Origin: Ciona intestinalis
Lineage: Eukaryota > Chordata > Ascidiacea > Phlebobranchia > Cionidae
DNA: 64,000 nucleotides
NCBI RefSeq assembly: GCF_000224145.3
Contig: NC_020168.2
Location: forward strand, 5,758,506-5,822,505
Reading direction: 5' to 3'
Positions 1 to 13,682 of this stretch are shown here, piece by piece (within the stretch, counting starts at the first letter, position 1; every line of letters begins with the position of its first letter). The translations under genes were made by a program, and so were the position numbers. Under the pieces are notes generated by a model that saw only the letters and a program-made list of their open reading frames with translations, was not told where the DNA came from and searched no databases.

Positions 1-449
1 GAGTGCAATGACACGTGTTGTGTCGACCGCGGGTGCAGTGTCCCAGTTCTGTCTATCTTAAACTTCCTAACAGCGATCCCTAGTTATAGCGATGTCACTT
101 CTATCTATCGGATGCCGACTGTCCGGCCTTGCTGATAAGTGACACCTAGAGTATGGGTTAAAGTTGGAGAAATCTGACCTGCGCGCACCGTTCTTATGCA
201 GGTTGTTTACACACACAAACAAACATGGAGAAACAAAACCCAAGATTCCCAACCACGTTACATTACTAACGTGTGTAAAAGGTGGACTTTAATTAATCTT
301 TTTGGTCTCCGTACATCCCCACCCCACACCACCCCACCCACTGTGAACCACAAATCATTCATTTTTTAAACAAGCATTCAATAAAATATAAGGGACTTCT
401 TATGCTACAGCTCACATAAGTTAGTATTTACATCGACCAAGAATAAATC

Positions 450-909
450 TTAGTCTGGGTATGCTATGGCTCCATCTTCGTTCTTAAGCTTTTCGTTCCG
501 TCTCCGCCTCCTTTCTGTGGAAATACACAATGTTATACTTTGAAGAGAGCACATATATGGGCACTACAACAGTTATTTACTGCGTTAATAAAAAATTGTA
601 CATTTGAATTAAAGTGCAAACATTTGGATCGTTCAATATTTTGATTTGTTAACTTGCTAAGTTAACTTACTAAAAAAACGTGTCATATACCTTCGTATTT
701 TAAATCCGGCTTTTTATGAAATATATTATTTTCCTGATTTGACTTCTAAATTAAATCGCGTCATCCATATTTACCGAACTAACATATTGAAATCAATACG
801 CGGTATGAGTAATTATGCGCTTAATTTACAAGCAGGAACAAATTAGAAACACCCTGATCTGCAATAAAGATACAAACTCACTTTTAACGTTGCCAATCCA
901 AAGCTGCAT
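450..909 (-). CDS. Possible two-exon microprotein or terminal exons, unrecognised
   Basis: On the minus strand, an ATG at 909 (with an in-frame stop four codons upstream) opens a 28-nt exon ending in a good donor, GTGAGT, at 882. A matching acceptor (TTTCCACAG) precedes a 65-nt exon at 450-514. The phases agree, giving a 30-residue product beginning MQLWIGNVKK, followed by a run of five arginines and ending in AYPD before TAA. I do not recognise it. The very basic, lysine/arginine-rich make-up could suit a small nuclear or ribosome-associated peptide, but that is speculation. The alternative is that these splice signals match by chance. Confidence 0.2.
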
Positions 910-1720
910 CGGCGGCTGTCAATCAAGCCATCTTCATTCGTGAGCGAGATAACATTGATGTGATTTGAACACAAGATTACTTGCATTGGTCCGCTGTTTT
1001 TCAAATAATTCTAACTTTTAGAGAATTTCAAACTAGACAGCTGTAAATTAAATGTTAAACATTAGTACAATAATTTAATACTACTACAATACAACAAATG
1101 CACTATATTGCTGATATATAACATATTAAATGCTTAAACAAGCCCTTATCACAACCTAGCTACCCTCACTTAACTATACGTTATAACTTCTGACCTCTGA
1201 CACCTTGTTCCAAAATGGTGGCAAACCAAAAAGAACAAACCGCTAACACACATGCGCAAAGATGAAAACGTGTTGGTCACGTGAAAAGCTGGAAGCTGAT
1301 TGGTTAATTGCTAGGCGCACATTAGGAATTGCGACGCAAGGCTAAATTAAATTCCGTGCAAATTTCAGCCAGTGTTGCCTCTTTAAAACATCATGGCGCG
1401 AATTTGGAGACATGGATTAGATACTGCATAACTGAACATCTGGTAACACTGAAATTTATTTATGGTAACAGCGCGACTTTTGCAGATTACAGCAATCATT
1501 ATTTTGACGCCATTCCTGCGACATGCATGAACCATAGTAAACAATTAAGTTATAATATACTGCGCCGACAGTTACTCGCTTATAGACTGTACGGAACGTA
1601 AGTTAAAAAATCTATATATATTTGTTTATTTATAACATGCGCATTTTTAGCGTAAAATGGCCATATAAGTCTATTGCAAACCTCATCACTAATTCTCCGG
1701 CTATTAATCTACTATTATCG

Positions 1721-1910
1721 TAGGATGGGGGAAGATGGGACACATTTTCATTCTATTTTCTCGCTCATTTTGATTGTAAACAAAGAATATTCAAAGAATC
1801 ATAAAACGCTATCCTCACGATTCCCAAATACCGTTGTTAATTGTTTAAAATGCGATTAGGATATTTGGATATTATGTGTTAAATGTGTCCCTTCTTCCCC
1901 CACCTTACTA
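1721..1910 (+). mobile_element. MITE copy 1 (~190 bp palindromic family)
   Basis: Begins TAGGATGGGGGAAGATGGGA and ends with the imperfect reverse complement (CTTCTTCCCCCACCTTACTA), so it has terminal inverted repeats of about 25 bp. TA dinucleotides at both ends suggest Tc1/mariner-type TA target duplication. It has no coding capacity. The family resembles the Ciona MITE Cimi-1, but that name is from memory and untested. Confidence 0.75.
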
Positions 1911-2324
1911 TATATCCATTTTTCAAAAAGCTGCACACTGTCTAATATTACAACACGACTGTAGTACCTGGTAAAGCCTGTGTTCGGTTCGTCCCCTTAT
2001 ACCTACTCATATTTACTAACATTACACTAACATATCAGATGAAACAATTTCTTTTCAATCTGTCCAAATTTGTGATTTGTTATTTTTATTATAGGCAGCG
2101 AAACAAACAATAAAACACAAAGAAAACGAAAAATATAAAGTACGAATACAAACAAACAGAAAAGGAACTTTATGTAGTACGTATCACCCGGTGGCTCCCC
2201 TCGCGTTTTTGCAATGTCATTCAATGTCTTGCGACATTGACAAAATATCTGCAAGAGGAAAAACCGGTTTAATTAAAATGAAATAATAAGAACTATTTTT
2301 TGGCAAAGTAATGTTTGGGTAATA

Positions 2325-2507
2325 TAGTGCTGTGGGGTAAGGTGGGATACCGTTAGGACCCAAATCCCATATTTTCTGATCTTGTATTAAACAATCAATA
2401 AATCTCTTTTAGAGCGAAGCTACACGGTTACATAATTATGTGAATAATATTTGTTTACTACTAAATGGGACGGAGAATGAAATGTCAATCTTACCCAACC
2501 TTACTAT
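2325..2507 (-). mobile_element. MITE copy 2
   Basis: Same family in the opposite orientation: starts TAGTGCTGTGGGGTAAGGTG and ends ATCTTACCCAACCTTACTATA. It shares the internal segment around a run like AAATGGGACGGAGAA with other copies. Confidence 0.7.
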
Positions 2508-2798
2508 ATTAACAAAGATATAGGTTATTCTATGTATTAGAACTTACGTTTTTGCAGACACTTGCCGAAATGTTACGCGAGGGGAGCCAATATCAAACAA
2601 GTGCAGAAACATAATCGTAAAATAGATATAGTGTAGTACCATCGTCAGTAGAAAAAAAGCCTGAAAACATACAAAGTGTTATAGAAGAATGTATAGCGAT
2701 AAAAGTACAGAAAAATAAGCAGTGGTATGTTGGTATATACTTACGTTTAAAAAATAATTTGTCGTTTTTACAAGCAACCCCCGGGTAGCTTATGTCTG

Positions 2799-5700
2799 CT
2801 ACCTAGCGGTCAGATTGGACATCACGTTCGTCTTGCAGAGACTGGCTGACGTTGGGTGAGACCTGTTGAAAAAATGATGTTAAGTCATGGTGGGTTGTTC
2901 TATTTGTTATCGTGTTGGTATTTTAGCGCTTCTGCGACTAGAAAACCACTGTAAGCATGGGAGCGGTCTGGCAGCAAGTACGAAAGTCCGTAAGTCGACA
3001 ATATCGACATATCTCGGTGAAGTTCGTGATATAGCACGATGACGTGTCGGGTGCGGTTTTATTGCAACACAAACAAGATTTCTAATTTCAGGAAAAATAA
3101 GTTTTTCGACGACATTCGCTACGTGATCTCGGCCACCGGTAATGACGTAGGCTCTGCTTGAATCGTTTCTTACTCTGAGGAAATGCGTTTAGTTTTGACT
3201 GACACGCGGCTATCGAGTAAATGGTGTGTTTATTTACCTAGTGAATTACGAGAATCCAGCACAGCGATTTTTGACTGTTATTTTTTATGCTTTTATTGTA
3301 AAGTATGAGAATCACTTATTACAGTTTTGCGATTGGAACTTTGCGCGAATCCATCACGTGTCAGTTGATGACGTCATCGCTACATGACGTAATGCATCAC
3401 CATCAGCATGTGTGACAGCTCGTTAATTATCGCCAGCGCACAACGACGTTTGTCTTATTAGTTGATTTTATCGCACATACAGGCAGTAGATTGCTGGTAG
3501 CCGATATGGGTCGTGACGTTCGGTAAAATATTTCTAAACATCCTTCAGTCTAAAGTAATGATCGACTTTTGCCGCGATGGACGCCACGATATCTTAAACA
3601 ACAGCACACGGCGGTTCTTGTATAGTCACCGACAGTGTTATTACTGAGCGCGGTCCAACTGCGAGAAACTAATGAGCCACGATCGGCGGTCTGTTCGTAC
3701 AAATCCGCTGCTTACTAATTGCGCGATCTCGTTCGAAAATCCACGATTCCAGTTTCGATTCGCGACGACAGGCGCCGACTGCACAAGTGGCAGAGAGAAT
3801 TAATATTGAGCTCGTTACAGGAATGACGCGATGCACCGCGCGGTCAACCACGAGAAACCCTTAAATATCGGCGCCTGGACAGACCTTGTATATCGGCTTT
3901 CGTCGTCTCGTAAAATACCCGGGGGACAACGGATTCAATAAATGAATAGACCCATACGACACGTATACACTTTTCTGCTTTAAACCCGTGTAAAACTCAT
4001 GTTTTCATATAGATTCAATGAACAACAATTTCTTACCTGACAGCGTTGTCTTGATGATGTGGAGCAACGTTTATTGAAGCGTCTGCAATAAAATTTCAAT
4101 TGTAAAGTGGTGCTAAAGATTTTAATAAATGGTAAAATTAGTAAAATGATTTTTTTTTCACTAAAACATGTCCTTTTTGGCACTTACCATTTGGGAGATA
4201 GGTGTTATGGTTGCTTTGCTGACTAGATGAAATGGTGCCTGGCAAGATGTAGTTTTCAGTACAGCTGTTGGTGACATGTGGGTGCTCCATGGTCAATTGG
4301 TCTCCGCTCATCTGGTAATATTGACCAGGGAAAGTACTTGGATTTGTTGCAGAAACGGACATCCCGGGATTGGCGTGGTAAGAACTGGGAACAAGTCGAC
4401 TCGCCAATGGTTGTTCGGATTGACAGAGCTGCTGCGAAACTGGTGAACTACCAGATGCAGATGATGGCGAGGCATGGGCCGAGGAAGCGTACGAGAAGTC
4501 ACCACTGTGGTTGGCAATAGGACTATGGTGTAGAAGCATGCTTTGTTGAGTGGAATAACCGTGGTTACTATGGGTGTATGGGTATGACTTCTGTTGTGGC
4601 ATTCCTCTGTTTATACAGTTTTGGTTAACGAGATGCGGGTTTGAGTAAGTGTCGTGGGAATGGTAACCGTTGAAGGTATTGATGTTCTGGGACGCCTGTG
4701 TGCATGGGAACTGCTGGTGTTGGAAATGTGGGGAGGAAGGCGACACTCCTTGCAAACGATCGACTTCGATTCTCCCGTCAATCGAATTTCTCCTTTCCGT
4801 TGAAATCGGATGGCAAGTTGTGGAATCCGGGTCTGGGGTCGGCGGGATCGCGCTGTGGTATACCCCGTCCACCCAGTTCTGAACAGACGGGTATCTGCAC
4901 TCACCGATTCTTCCAGGAAGGTCAACCCCGCTTATCATGGAAGGACTCACTACCGACGGAGTTTGCTGCTGACGACTGATGGCAGAGAACTGATCGTCGC
5001 TGTAGGAACCACGGAACGATGGAGGAAGGTTCAAATGAGAATCTCCGACATTGTCCGGGCACTTTGTCGGGTACGATGTGTGGTTGTCATTGCCAGGTGA
5101 CCAGATTGCGTTATGTTTCGTAGCATTTTGATTATACGATGAATGGGTAATGGCGGTTGTTGAAATCGGATCGACCGCCGAGTTTTGCTGCAAACTGGAG
5201 ATTGTAGCAGGCATACTGGATTGGTTGAACGTGTGGGGCGAGGTTGCGGTGTTGTTATTGGCCATTTTGTCAGGTTCGTTTGAGTCCACGTTTAAATCTG
5301 AAATAGAAGGTATTCCGGTGATGAGAAAACTAATCAGAAATTGGATCGTAATATGAACACTTCAAAGTATGAGTCAACACACGAATACCAACATTAGAAA
5401 TTCATAATTTCACGAATGTGGTAAAATAAGGGCGTACCGAAATCTTCATTGTCTGTGGCGACGTCTTCGTTGCCGTCTTCCATACCTTGTTTCTTGTCAT
5501 CGCCGACCTGGGTGTTTTCATTAGAGCGGTTCTTTGGGACCCACGTCATTTTGTTTTCCTTCTTGAGGCGACGACGCGCGTTCGCGAACCAAGTCGACAC
5601 CTGGTAGCAAGGAAAATGTAATCAAATATTTCTAATATGAAACACAAAGTGTTGGTTGTGGAAACCAGCGTACCTGGGTCAGAGTCATCTTAGTTATAAT

Positions 5701-7161
5701 GGCGAGCATTATTTTCTCGCCTTTGGTGGGGTAGGGATTCTTCTTGTGTTCCTGAAGCCAAGCTTTCAGTGTGTTAGTGGATTCCCTGGTTGCGCTTTTT
5801 CTGTGGCTTTGGTCGTTTATCTCTGGCTGGTACCTAAACAATACAACGTATATTACGTTTCGTCATGCGGAAAATTCGAAAATATCCAGATAAAATTGCG
5901 GCGTCTTGTGCGTTTGTCAGTCATAAATGATATGCAGGCCACGGTGGGTATTTGTTGATGTTAGATCTGCCGGTTTGATGATAGAAATTACTTCGCTTCC
6001 TGCCAAATACCCAGAGAGTGATTAAAAGTTATTGGCCGCAAATTAATCTCTGCTGATGCCATCGACGAAGTCAATTGCTGATCAGAATCCTCTTATCAGT
6101 TAATGAGACGATGCTGCCTTTTAGGGAGACTTCGCTAAGATCTGCGACAGCCGACAAAACAAACAAATTGCGCAGGGCTGGCATATGATAAGACGGCGCG
6201 GGTCGTCGACCGTACGTACGACGATCGTCGCTTTCTTGTCTTGGACGATTTTGAGGTCGCCGTCTTGCTTATACTGTAAGCATGCACCATTTTATCGGAT
6301 GCAGGAAACATGTTGCCTAATCACTTCGTTATTGTGCTACTAACAACCGTGTTGTTGCCGGTCATTTGGATAACGTCATTTTAAATATACTGATTGCGAA
6401 ACATAACACTTTGTGAACGGTTTCCCCTACGCGTGAGGCCGCGACAGTGGGTACACATTAAGGTTGATTGAAAATTGCTGGATAATTACCCGTCATAGGT
6501 GTATTGAGGTGCGTAGTTGTACGGAGCATAGCGTTGGTGGTTGTAGCTACGGGTTGACCAGGTGTCTCCAATTTCGCGTGGGCCATCGTAGTTTGGAGTC
6601 TGCGGAAATACGTGTACAAAATCGTTTATTTCATCCCCAAGATGGCGGTACAGAGCTGTAGAGCTATGGTTAATTAACAGACCCCTCTCACAATGCACGC
6701 CGTGAAGTATAAGAAACAAGAAGCAGTATTAGATGAAAAAATGCGAAGATTTACCAAAATCCTATTTTTATTGAGCATATTTCAATAGCTAAGCATTTTC
6801 TAATTAAAGGATTTAATACACAATAATAACTGTGCCTGGAATTATAACTTAGCAATATATAGTCAAGAAATGCAAAGAAGAACTCGAAACTTACCGTGGA
6901 CGAGTAATACTGTGTTTGGTCAATACATGATTGACCGTAGTGTGGTGGAAGCACTCCATTCGTCCCCATATCTGTTGGTAACGCTGTATTGTAATGCGAC
7001 CCCATCGGCAGTGTTTGGTTCGGGTACATCTTCAGGCCCGGGAAATCCGTCTGCATTTGGCCGGGAATTGCGTTTTCTTCTCCCGCAGAATACGTACTGA
7101 TTTTTCGAGGGTAGGCGCAGGTCTTGCTGAGACCAACGTCCAGTGGTTGAGCAACAAGCAT
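2799..7161 (-). CDS. Irx: Iroquois-class TALE homeobox transcription factor, copy A
   Basis: Seven exons can be read with consistent phases and GT/AG sites: 6895-7161, 6490-6599, 5674-5833, 5438-5600, 4188-5297, 4037-4082 and 2799-2862, giving 639 codons. The start is the first ATG in the open frame (7161); copy B starts at the matching motif (LLPQPL versus LVAQPL). Residues ~133-196 form a TALE homeodomain, with the extended loop ([12 protein letters not shown]) and recognition helix [13 protein letters not shown]; an acidic stretch follows. The long exon 5 is Ser/Pro/Gln-rich, as expected of an activation or repression region. The C-terminus ends NLTAR, parallel to NLSTR in copy B. Irx proteins are nuclear DNA-binding patterning factors, with roles in neural and ectodermal regionalisation. 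Copy A is transcribed away from copy B, with 33 kb between the starts. The two smallest 3' exons are inferred from splice sites and from identical exon length (64 nt) in copy B. Confidence 0.92.
3369..3392. promoter_or_regulatory. Paired CRE/ATF-like sites in intron 6 of Irx A
   Basis: A perfect TGACGTCA palindrome (3369-3376) is followed 8 bp later by TGACGTAA (3385-3392). Both match the known CREB/ATF bZIP consensus. Function is inferred from sequence only. Confidence 0.4.
3667..3922. promoter_or_regulatory. Conserved element in intron 6 of Irx A (inverted copy at 47227-47484)
   Basis: About 256 bp inside intron 6 matches, in reverse complement, 258 bp inside intron 6 of Irx B, by eye roughly 90% identical over nearly the whole length; sequence outside does not align. 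It lies between exon 6 and exon 7 in both genes. Minus-strand open frames through it are not supported as coding. Best read as a duplicated intronic enhancer; a structured RNA is a less likely alternative. Confidence 0.7.
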
Positions 7162-10100
7162 TATATCGTACTCTAAATTTGTCCGATATTCTGATATAAT
7201 CTGCAAATATATAAAACCATTATGCTAAATATTTTTCTAGGTTCCTTCCAATAGAGCAACTTTTTGCAAAATCCTTCGCGGCTCTTCAAGCACACCATGC
7301 TGCAATAATACTACTACGAAACCGGCGCCCTTAAATTTCCCGCTGAAACGCGCTAAGCACGATATACAAGACACGACCCGCGTCGGAATGTCCCTGGCAG
7401 CATTGATCGAGTTAATTGCTCTCCGCAGTAACAAATAAGGAGGCGTCAAAAAAAACGAAGGAAAAACGGCAGCGAAGAAAGAACGTCGCGCGTCAAAAAG
7501 CGAGACCTAGATTTGGTCCGAGGCGAGCGAAAAAACGTCCGAACCGAATGCTCTATAAGCACATTGAAGTGTAATCCCATAAAACGATACTTAGTAAGCT
7601 GCATATGGTTTATATATGAACATACCTACAACGTTTTAAGCTTAAACTATTTCTTGCTTATGCATTTATTTAATTAAACCTTTGGTTGACACTATTGTTT
7701 AAAACACTTTTATGATGCAACATAGCTGAAATCATGAGCCAAGCCCGTTTAACCTAAATATGTATATATATATATATGGACAACTTTGCCTACGGACATA
7801 AGTGAAATAGTTTTTAAAAAATTCCGTGCCCATTCAAGTTCTGATTGAGCATTTGATTGACAGGGGGCCCTTTCTCCTTTTTTGCGATAGTTGGCTTGAC
7901 AGGCTGCGTTGCTTTAACAAGAAATCTGCTGTTCGTGATCAAGACAAAATCTTTAGGTCATCACTGGCATAGTTTCGAAATGCGAGTATGAGCAAAAACA
8001 AATATTATTACTTGAAAAAATGTTTTGGATTTTAAACCGGTGGATATAGTTAAGTAAGCTTGGTCAAAAATTTTACGACTTCGTCATTTAGCAAAGCGGT
8101 ATCACTTGCAGCAGACAAAACAATAAACAATCCTATTCTTGTTTACCTGTCTCTGTAAATATAGACACCCCTGCGGGCATTTTGAAACAAAAACAACCCG
8201 AAAAATGCCTTATGAAAACAGGAACTATACTGATTTTTCGGCTAGCAACAAAGCGAAATCACTATCTACCAATCGCATACGTCAGCCGAACATAAATGTG
8301 AGTCGGCCCTGGAACTATTTTGATCCCAAAAATATGAAGATATGTATTTAATAAGCACTCTTATGCGACTATTCTTGCTTCGAACCCGATGAATCCAAGA
8401 CGAAACGCCGACGATGCGGCAGCGCTAGCAATTTAATGCAATGGATTTCTCGTTTTAATATTTTGTGGGAGAAACAGCTCGGGTTATGAATTAACGTCAC
8501 TAAAATCTGCATCTTAGCTGCTGGGGTGGGATATACTTTTGAAAAATGCGAACCGGACATGGGTTATGATGGGAAAGGGTACGACATTTAATTCTTAGGA
8601 TGTGGGAATGTAAACGATTTATCTCTGCACTTACAAGGTGATGCTGCGAACTTTTCCATGAAATCGGGATCCGTTTATATTTCCAACCGTAGATTTTTAT
8701 CATTTTCACGACGAGAGTCACTCAATGGGACAAGCCGCCATATTTCTCTGATATGAGCATATAGACCCGAGTACGTGAGCACTTCTATTTATTTTTCCTA
8801 TGTTAAGCTCTACTTCTACGAAAACGATGAATCCCCAATAAAAATTGTTATCATTCTCTCCCATGGCCCATGGTCTATTTCTCAATGCAAGTTTTTGTTA
8901 TGCGAGTCGACGAACCCTGAACACACCAGCTTGAAAGGATTTTCTCATATTTTCATTGCGTCAGCAGGCAAAAAATTAATCGAAAACAACCGCTCAAAAT
9001 AGTCCTGCTTATATTATAGACGAAATTTTAATTGCTTTTATTAACAAAAGGTGCGTTATAATAACAACACTGCCTGTAAAATAATTGCCTGCAACTTGCA
9101 ACTTGACTCTATGTCTTTCGCCGGAAACTGGGTGACCACATCGGCACTTCGATTAGTAGGCTGGCAACCCGATTTCCGCACGGACCTGCTAACTGTGCCC
9201 TTCTGACCTCTATGTATTGATCGGTTTAACATATGTTCGTTTATATGTTTCGAATACTTAACTATATACTGCTAAGCATGTGTGAAAAAAACAAGCTACT
9301 AAAAGGCGGGAAAATAGAACCAAAAATCCGGCTTCGACGAAGAAATAACTTCGCCGTATTAGGCCATGACCGTCGCCGTTTCGTCTTTAAGACAAGCAAT
9401 GCAGAAGAATTTATCAAAACATATTTATCTAACTCCATATAGAGCTAACAGCAGAAACTGATCCAAAGTGTAAAGCATTTTAAACACTTGTGAAGATAAA
9501 AACGAAAATTAATCATTAATTTTATAAACGACAGGTGAGGAAGTGCAAAATAAATTCAAATCGATAACTAGAACATATACATTTTTTAAATTTGTTATAT
9601 CTTCTGCAATGACAGTGTATTTTGTCTTTGGAATTTTTTTAAATCTAACTTTAACCTCAAACAATAAAATGATGGCGGATTTGCACTATTTTTATACACC
9701 GGTCTGATTTGACATTTCCCAAGTGTGGTTCATGCGAAGTTTGAGGTTGCCCGTACCACCAAACGTGATATACCAGAGACCATCGTATCGTGCCTAAAAA
9801 ACTTTGATCTCAGCAAAAACTATAGTTGGCCTATATTTGGCGATCACCGTACGTATATCATACGCCATTACTTTTTTCTATTTTTATACGCCATTATTTT
9901 CCATTACTATTTTTTTTGTGATTTAAACTCATAATATTAAATAATAAAATTATATAAATGTACAAATAATCGGCTAAATGGAGCAACTGTAATAACCTAT
10001 ATAAAGAAAACCCTGTTATAATACTGTGGGGTAAGATAGGATAGTGTAAGCCCCTAAATCCCATATTCCTGACCGTGTTTTGAACAACAATTAACAATAC

Positions 10101-13100
10101 TATTTTAGGGTCGCGATCTATGCGGTTATGTAATTCTGTATGAATATTTATTGTGTATTACCAAATGGGACGAGAAAAAGAATGAAAATGTCCCATCTTC
10201 CCCACCCTATATGCACTTTGTGTACAACTCATAGATACCTGCAACATGTAGATTGTTTGCAACTATAAGTTTTTCTCATACCCTACGGAAAGTTTTATGG
10301 TAAAACAATCGTCGATAATAAAATGAAATCTATTTAACCAATCTCCGTACTTTGTAAAAATATATACAACTGAAAAGCCACATGCCTCAAACGTAGGTAC
10401 CAGTTAGTGCTAGGTGTAATTAGATGAAAGATCTATTTTTGTTTGACCTTTTCATGATACACGTCTGTGGCTTACCTAAACATTAGGAGGCTTTTTTCGT
10501 GGTCCTACATTTTTTTCACACAAAACAAAGCATTTAAAAACCTTAACTAGTGTAATTTAAATTCATTGTTTTATTTTTTCACAACCCCAAAAAAGTATTT
10601 TTATAATACATACAATAGCAGATGCTTATTGTTTGAGCTTACTTGAAAGATGAAACGAGGTTATTTTTGCTATGGTTGAGCACTAATTAAATCGGGGTTT
10701 ATTGTTTAATGTTGCCAATATATATAGCATGGTATTTAGTTTAACCACATCTACCTTTGCCCTCAATTAACACATAAATACCAGCAATATATTTGTTGTG
10801 CCAACTTTTAAGTTATAAGTTTGGTAAAGCGGACGGGTTCACTACGGTTCAAACACCAAGAGAAGATTGTATAATTTTAAAACAGACAGCGATAATCCGG
10901 TAAATCTTGTATAAAGTATTGCGCAATCTCCACACACAAATACCTGGAAGTTGACGAAACTCGTGTATTATTGCGTTATGTGGTAAGCTGTGCACGCGAT
11001 GCTACGACTTAAGCTCACGGACTCTGTTTACAGCATCTCGGCGAATCAGAGACACAGATAAGCAACCTCCAGCGGATTACAGACACGTCGTGACACGTAT
11101 ACTCTTTCATGGTGTGCATCGACAACATTTTGCATTAAAGTAAAAACGAAGATTATAGCCCCTTGTGACGATTGCTTAATGCTATAACTCCCCGCACCGG
11201 TTTTACGGGACAAGATTAGAAATTGGGTATTTTTCGATTAATCATGCAATTCCCGTCTTAAAATACGTTTATTCTTGTCTTGTATATACGCCCACACTAA
11301 TATTGGAGCGCGCAACATATACTGCTAATCTACGCAAGCTGTTTTAAACAAAGCGTAGTTTAATAAAGGCGTCATCGTTGTATAAATCATTAACCCCAAC
11401 CAACAAGCGTGATGATTAATACGTTTACGTTCTTAGTCATCTCAACGTGACCTTTTCCTTCATGCAAAAAAATACCGAAGAAGTTTTAAGATCCAGATGA
11501 GAGAGAGAATTTGTGGACTTCATTTCTTTTACTGTACTGAAATAAATGAACGTCGGTATTTTATGTTATTTTATATAGCGTTGCAACCTTAAAATTAATA
11601 AGCTTGGTCGCCTATTAAAAATCTAACCAACACGGTATTATGCAGACATGTAGTTTTATTCATGTTGATATTTACAACTATTATAGTCTTTATAAGCGCG
11701 TCTTCTGTATGCCCAATTACACATGATTTCCTATATTTTAGGCTCACCGTCGCACACGTAAGAAGTTTACATTGCGGGGAAAACCTTCGGAGGCAGAACT
11801 TGACTGTTTGAGGTTTCCGTTAAGATTCTTACTATAACGCATCTCGTACTACATTAGTAAACCAACCCACCCACGCAAGTGCTTGTGACCATTTATAATT
11901 TATCTTGTCACATGCCAAACTAAATTAACAGCTGACACTGATTTTTTAAGATTTGTTTCTTATAGTCCTTTTGTTTTTTATATTATGTTTTAGTAACAGG
12001 TTGCAGTGTAATATACAGGCGCGTCTATATATAAAAACTTTTAAATAAGGGAATTCCCATTTAATTGGCCAATTTATTATTTACATATCTTTCATAAACA
12101 ACAAACTAGGTTTAAACAGTTTCTAAAAAAAATCTATATTGCGATTTTTATAATAAACATGCATTGCCTTATGTGTATTAATTATTTTATCAATATACAT
12201 TTTGATACCGCGATTCGTATTTAATTTCCGCAGGTGTACGAAGATGTTTATTTGCAGGTAACCCAGTTAACGGATAATTACTTCTAACCTCCGGAAACAA
12301 TGGTTTTGCATCGACTGTTTTCCCAGAAACGGAACAGAAACAAACAGTCTCTTGAGGCAGCGGAGGTCAGAACGATTAATGTGGCTGGGACAAAGGTTAT
12401 ATATTTAACGGATTGTGAATTAAAATCCGGAGCCACTGTCACGACTTACCGGCTTCTAGTTAACGACAGCCGAGATCGACCAAATAAGACAATGAGCAGT
12501 TTCTGGGTCCGCTGACGATGGAGGAATCGTGATCACCTAAAATGCACCCGCAGCAGATAAGATAAAACTACTGGAACTTTTCTGCTGAACAGTAAACACT
12601 TGGCAAATGAGTCGAGTCACGACCTAACGCTACCACAAATTGCACAACAAACGCCCAGGTCGATGCAATTGTTTAATAGAACGGAAGACGAAGAAGAGTG
12701 AACGACAGCCGCTTATAGTTCGCAGATGGCGATGGAAATATCAGTCTAAAGTCCTAAAACCGAACTACCCCAACTACATATCTTACAAAAAGATATGATA
12801 CCCTCAACCGATAAGTCCGAATATGACGTTGTGTATTTCATGCTGATTTTCGAGTCGACCACATCGCCACTCTGACGTCAGCTCTGTCAAATTTTAACGA
12901 TATCGTAATCAGATTTGCAAACTTTTAAGATGAACCGTGTGAAAATGTCCAAGCAAAGAACTCGATGGAACCGCGTAGAACACAACACATGGTTTATTGA
13001 TTTATAACCCCGATGCGCACTGAACTGACAGAAACTGTACCAGGCGTATGAAGGCGAGCATCGAAACCTGCCGCCTTGTAATTTGTCATCCAGTCAAATT

Positions 13101-13445
13101 GCGCTTAAACATGAGCGCCATTTATTCGATTAGCAAAAGTGACTGATGCTATTGCGTAACGCGAAGCTAATCCATGTGTACTTCAGGGGTGACGTTTGAC
13201 GCATGATATAGTAATTAAAAGATGCAGAGATTGGAAGCGGTTTTATTGCAATTTTAAAAATGTAAAAAAAAACAGTTGGTGCGCAAATGAAAACAAAATC
13301 TAAAAGCAAAATATGTTGGACAAAATATATATCATAAAATAAAAAAGGATTTATAATTTATGGAGCCAAGCTTGCCCTAATCTTCTGATGAGGTCCTTGC
13401 TTTGACAGAGTGGTTTGAAACTCGGTTCCGAAGCCCGTTCACCCA
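7162..13445. other. Irx A upstream region, no gene seen
   Basis: Intergenic. It contains the presumed promoter and 5' untranslated region of Irx A, a short (TA)n run at about 7759-7778 and one MITE (10022-10211). I find no reading frame with a recognisable domain or a splice-consistent gene. Sequence around 7240-7560 is relatively GC-rich and close to the Irx A start, so it is the most likely promoter-proximal segment. Confidence 0.5.
10022..10211 (-). mobile_element. MITE copy 3
   Basis: Starts TACTGTGGGGTAAGATAGGA and ends AATGTCCCATCTTCCCCACC followed by CTATA. It is full length, with both inverted termini and the internal AAATGGGACGAGAAA segment. Confidence 0.75.
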
Positions 13446-13587
13446 ATTAATTGGATGGCGGCACACGATTCCAATTACACGTTTAACCTCAGAGCGGGGA
13501 GCACGCTAAGCGACGCATTAAGCGCCACAATGCACTGCTTAGTGTCAGGAGGCCTACGTTCCAATATCGATCTAAATTTGACAGTTT
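13446..13587. promoter_or_regulatory. Conserved non-coding element, left copy (pair at 30257-30398)
   Basis: These 142 bp occur again, inverted, at 30257-30398 with only three substitutions and no indels (about 98%); homology stops abruptly on both sides. It contains homeodomain-type cores (AATTAATT, CAATTACA, CATTAA) and ATCGAT. Position in the shared upstream region of two divergent Irx genes suggests an enhancer duplicated with the genes. Confidence 0.75.
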
Positions 13588-13682
13588 GGCCTGTAAACTC
13601 GTTGCATTGACCCTTAAGAGCATACACTGCTGGCAAGGACTCATAGCTTTAAAACATTTTCTTCTACCCGATTATGAATATA

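Larger units (their letters stand above)
1..2798. other. Left flank, mostly non-coding
   Basis: AT-rich sequence downstream of Irx copy A. It holds two MITE copies (about 1721-1910 and 2325-2507) and a doubtful two-exon small reading frame on the minus strand (450-909), each listed separately. The other open frames here are short, have no recognisable domain and are not supported. Part of 2000-2798 may be the 3' untranslated region of Irx A; an AATAAA in minus orientation lies at 2085-2090, about 700 bp past the stop, but this is a weak assignment. Confidence 0.5.

Noticed and set aside
4278-5100. Plus-strand open frames opposite exon 5 of Irx A
   Set aside because: Antisense shadows of the coding exon; the same frames appear opposite exon 5 of Irx B because the DNA is duplicated.
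10800-10860. tRNA-like GGTTCAAAC box
   Set aside because: No matching A box or cloverleaf could be folded by eye.
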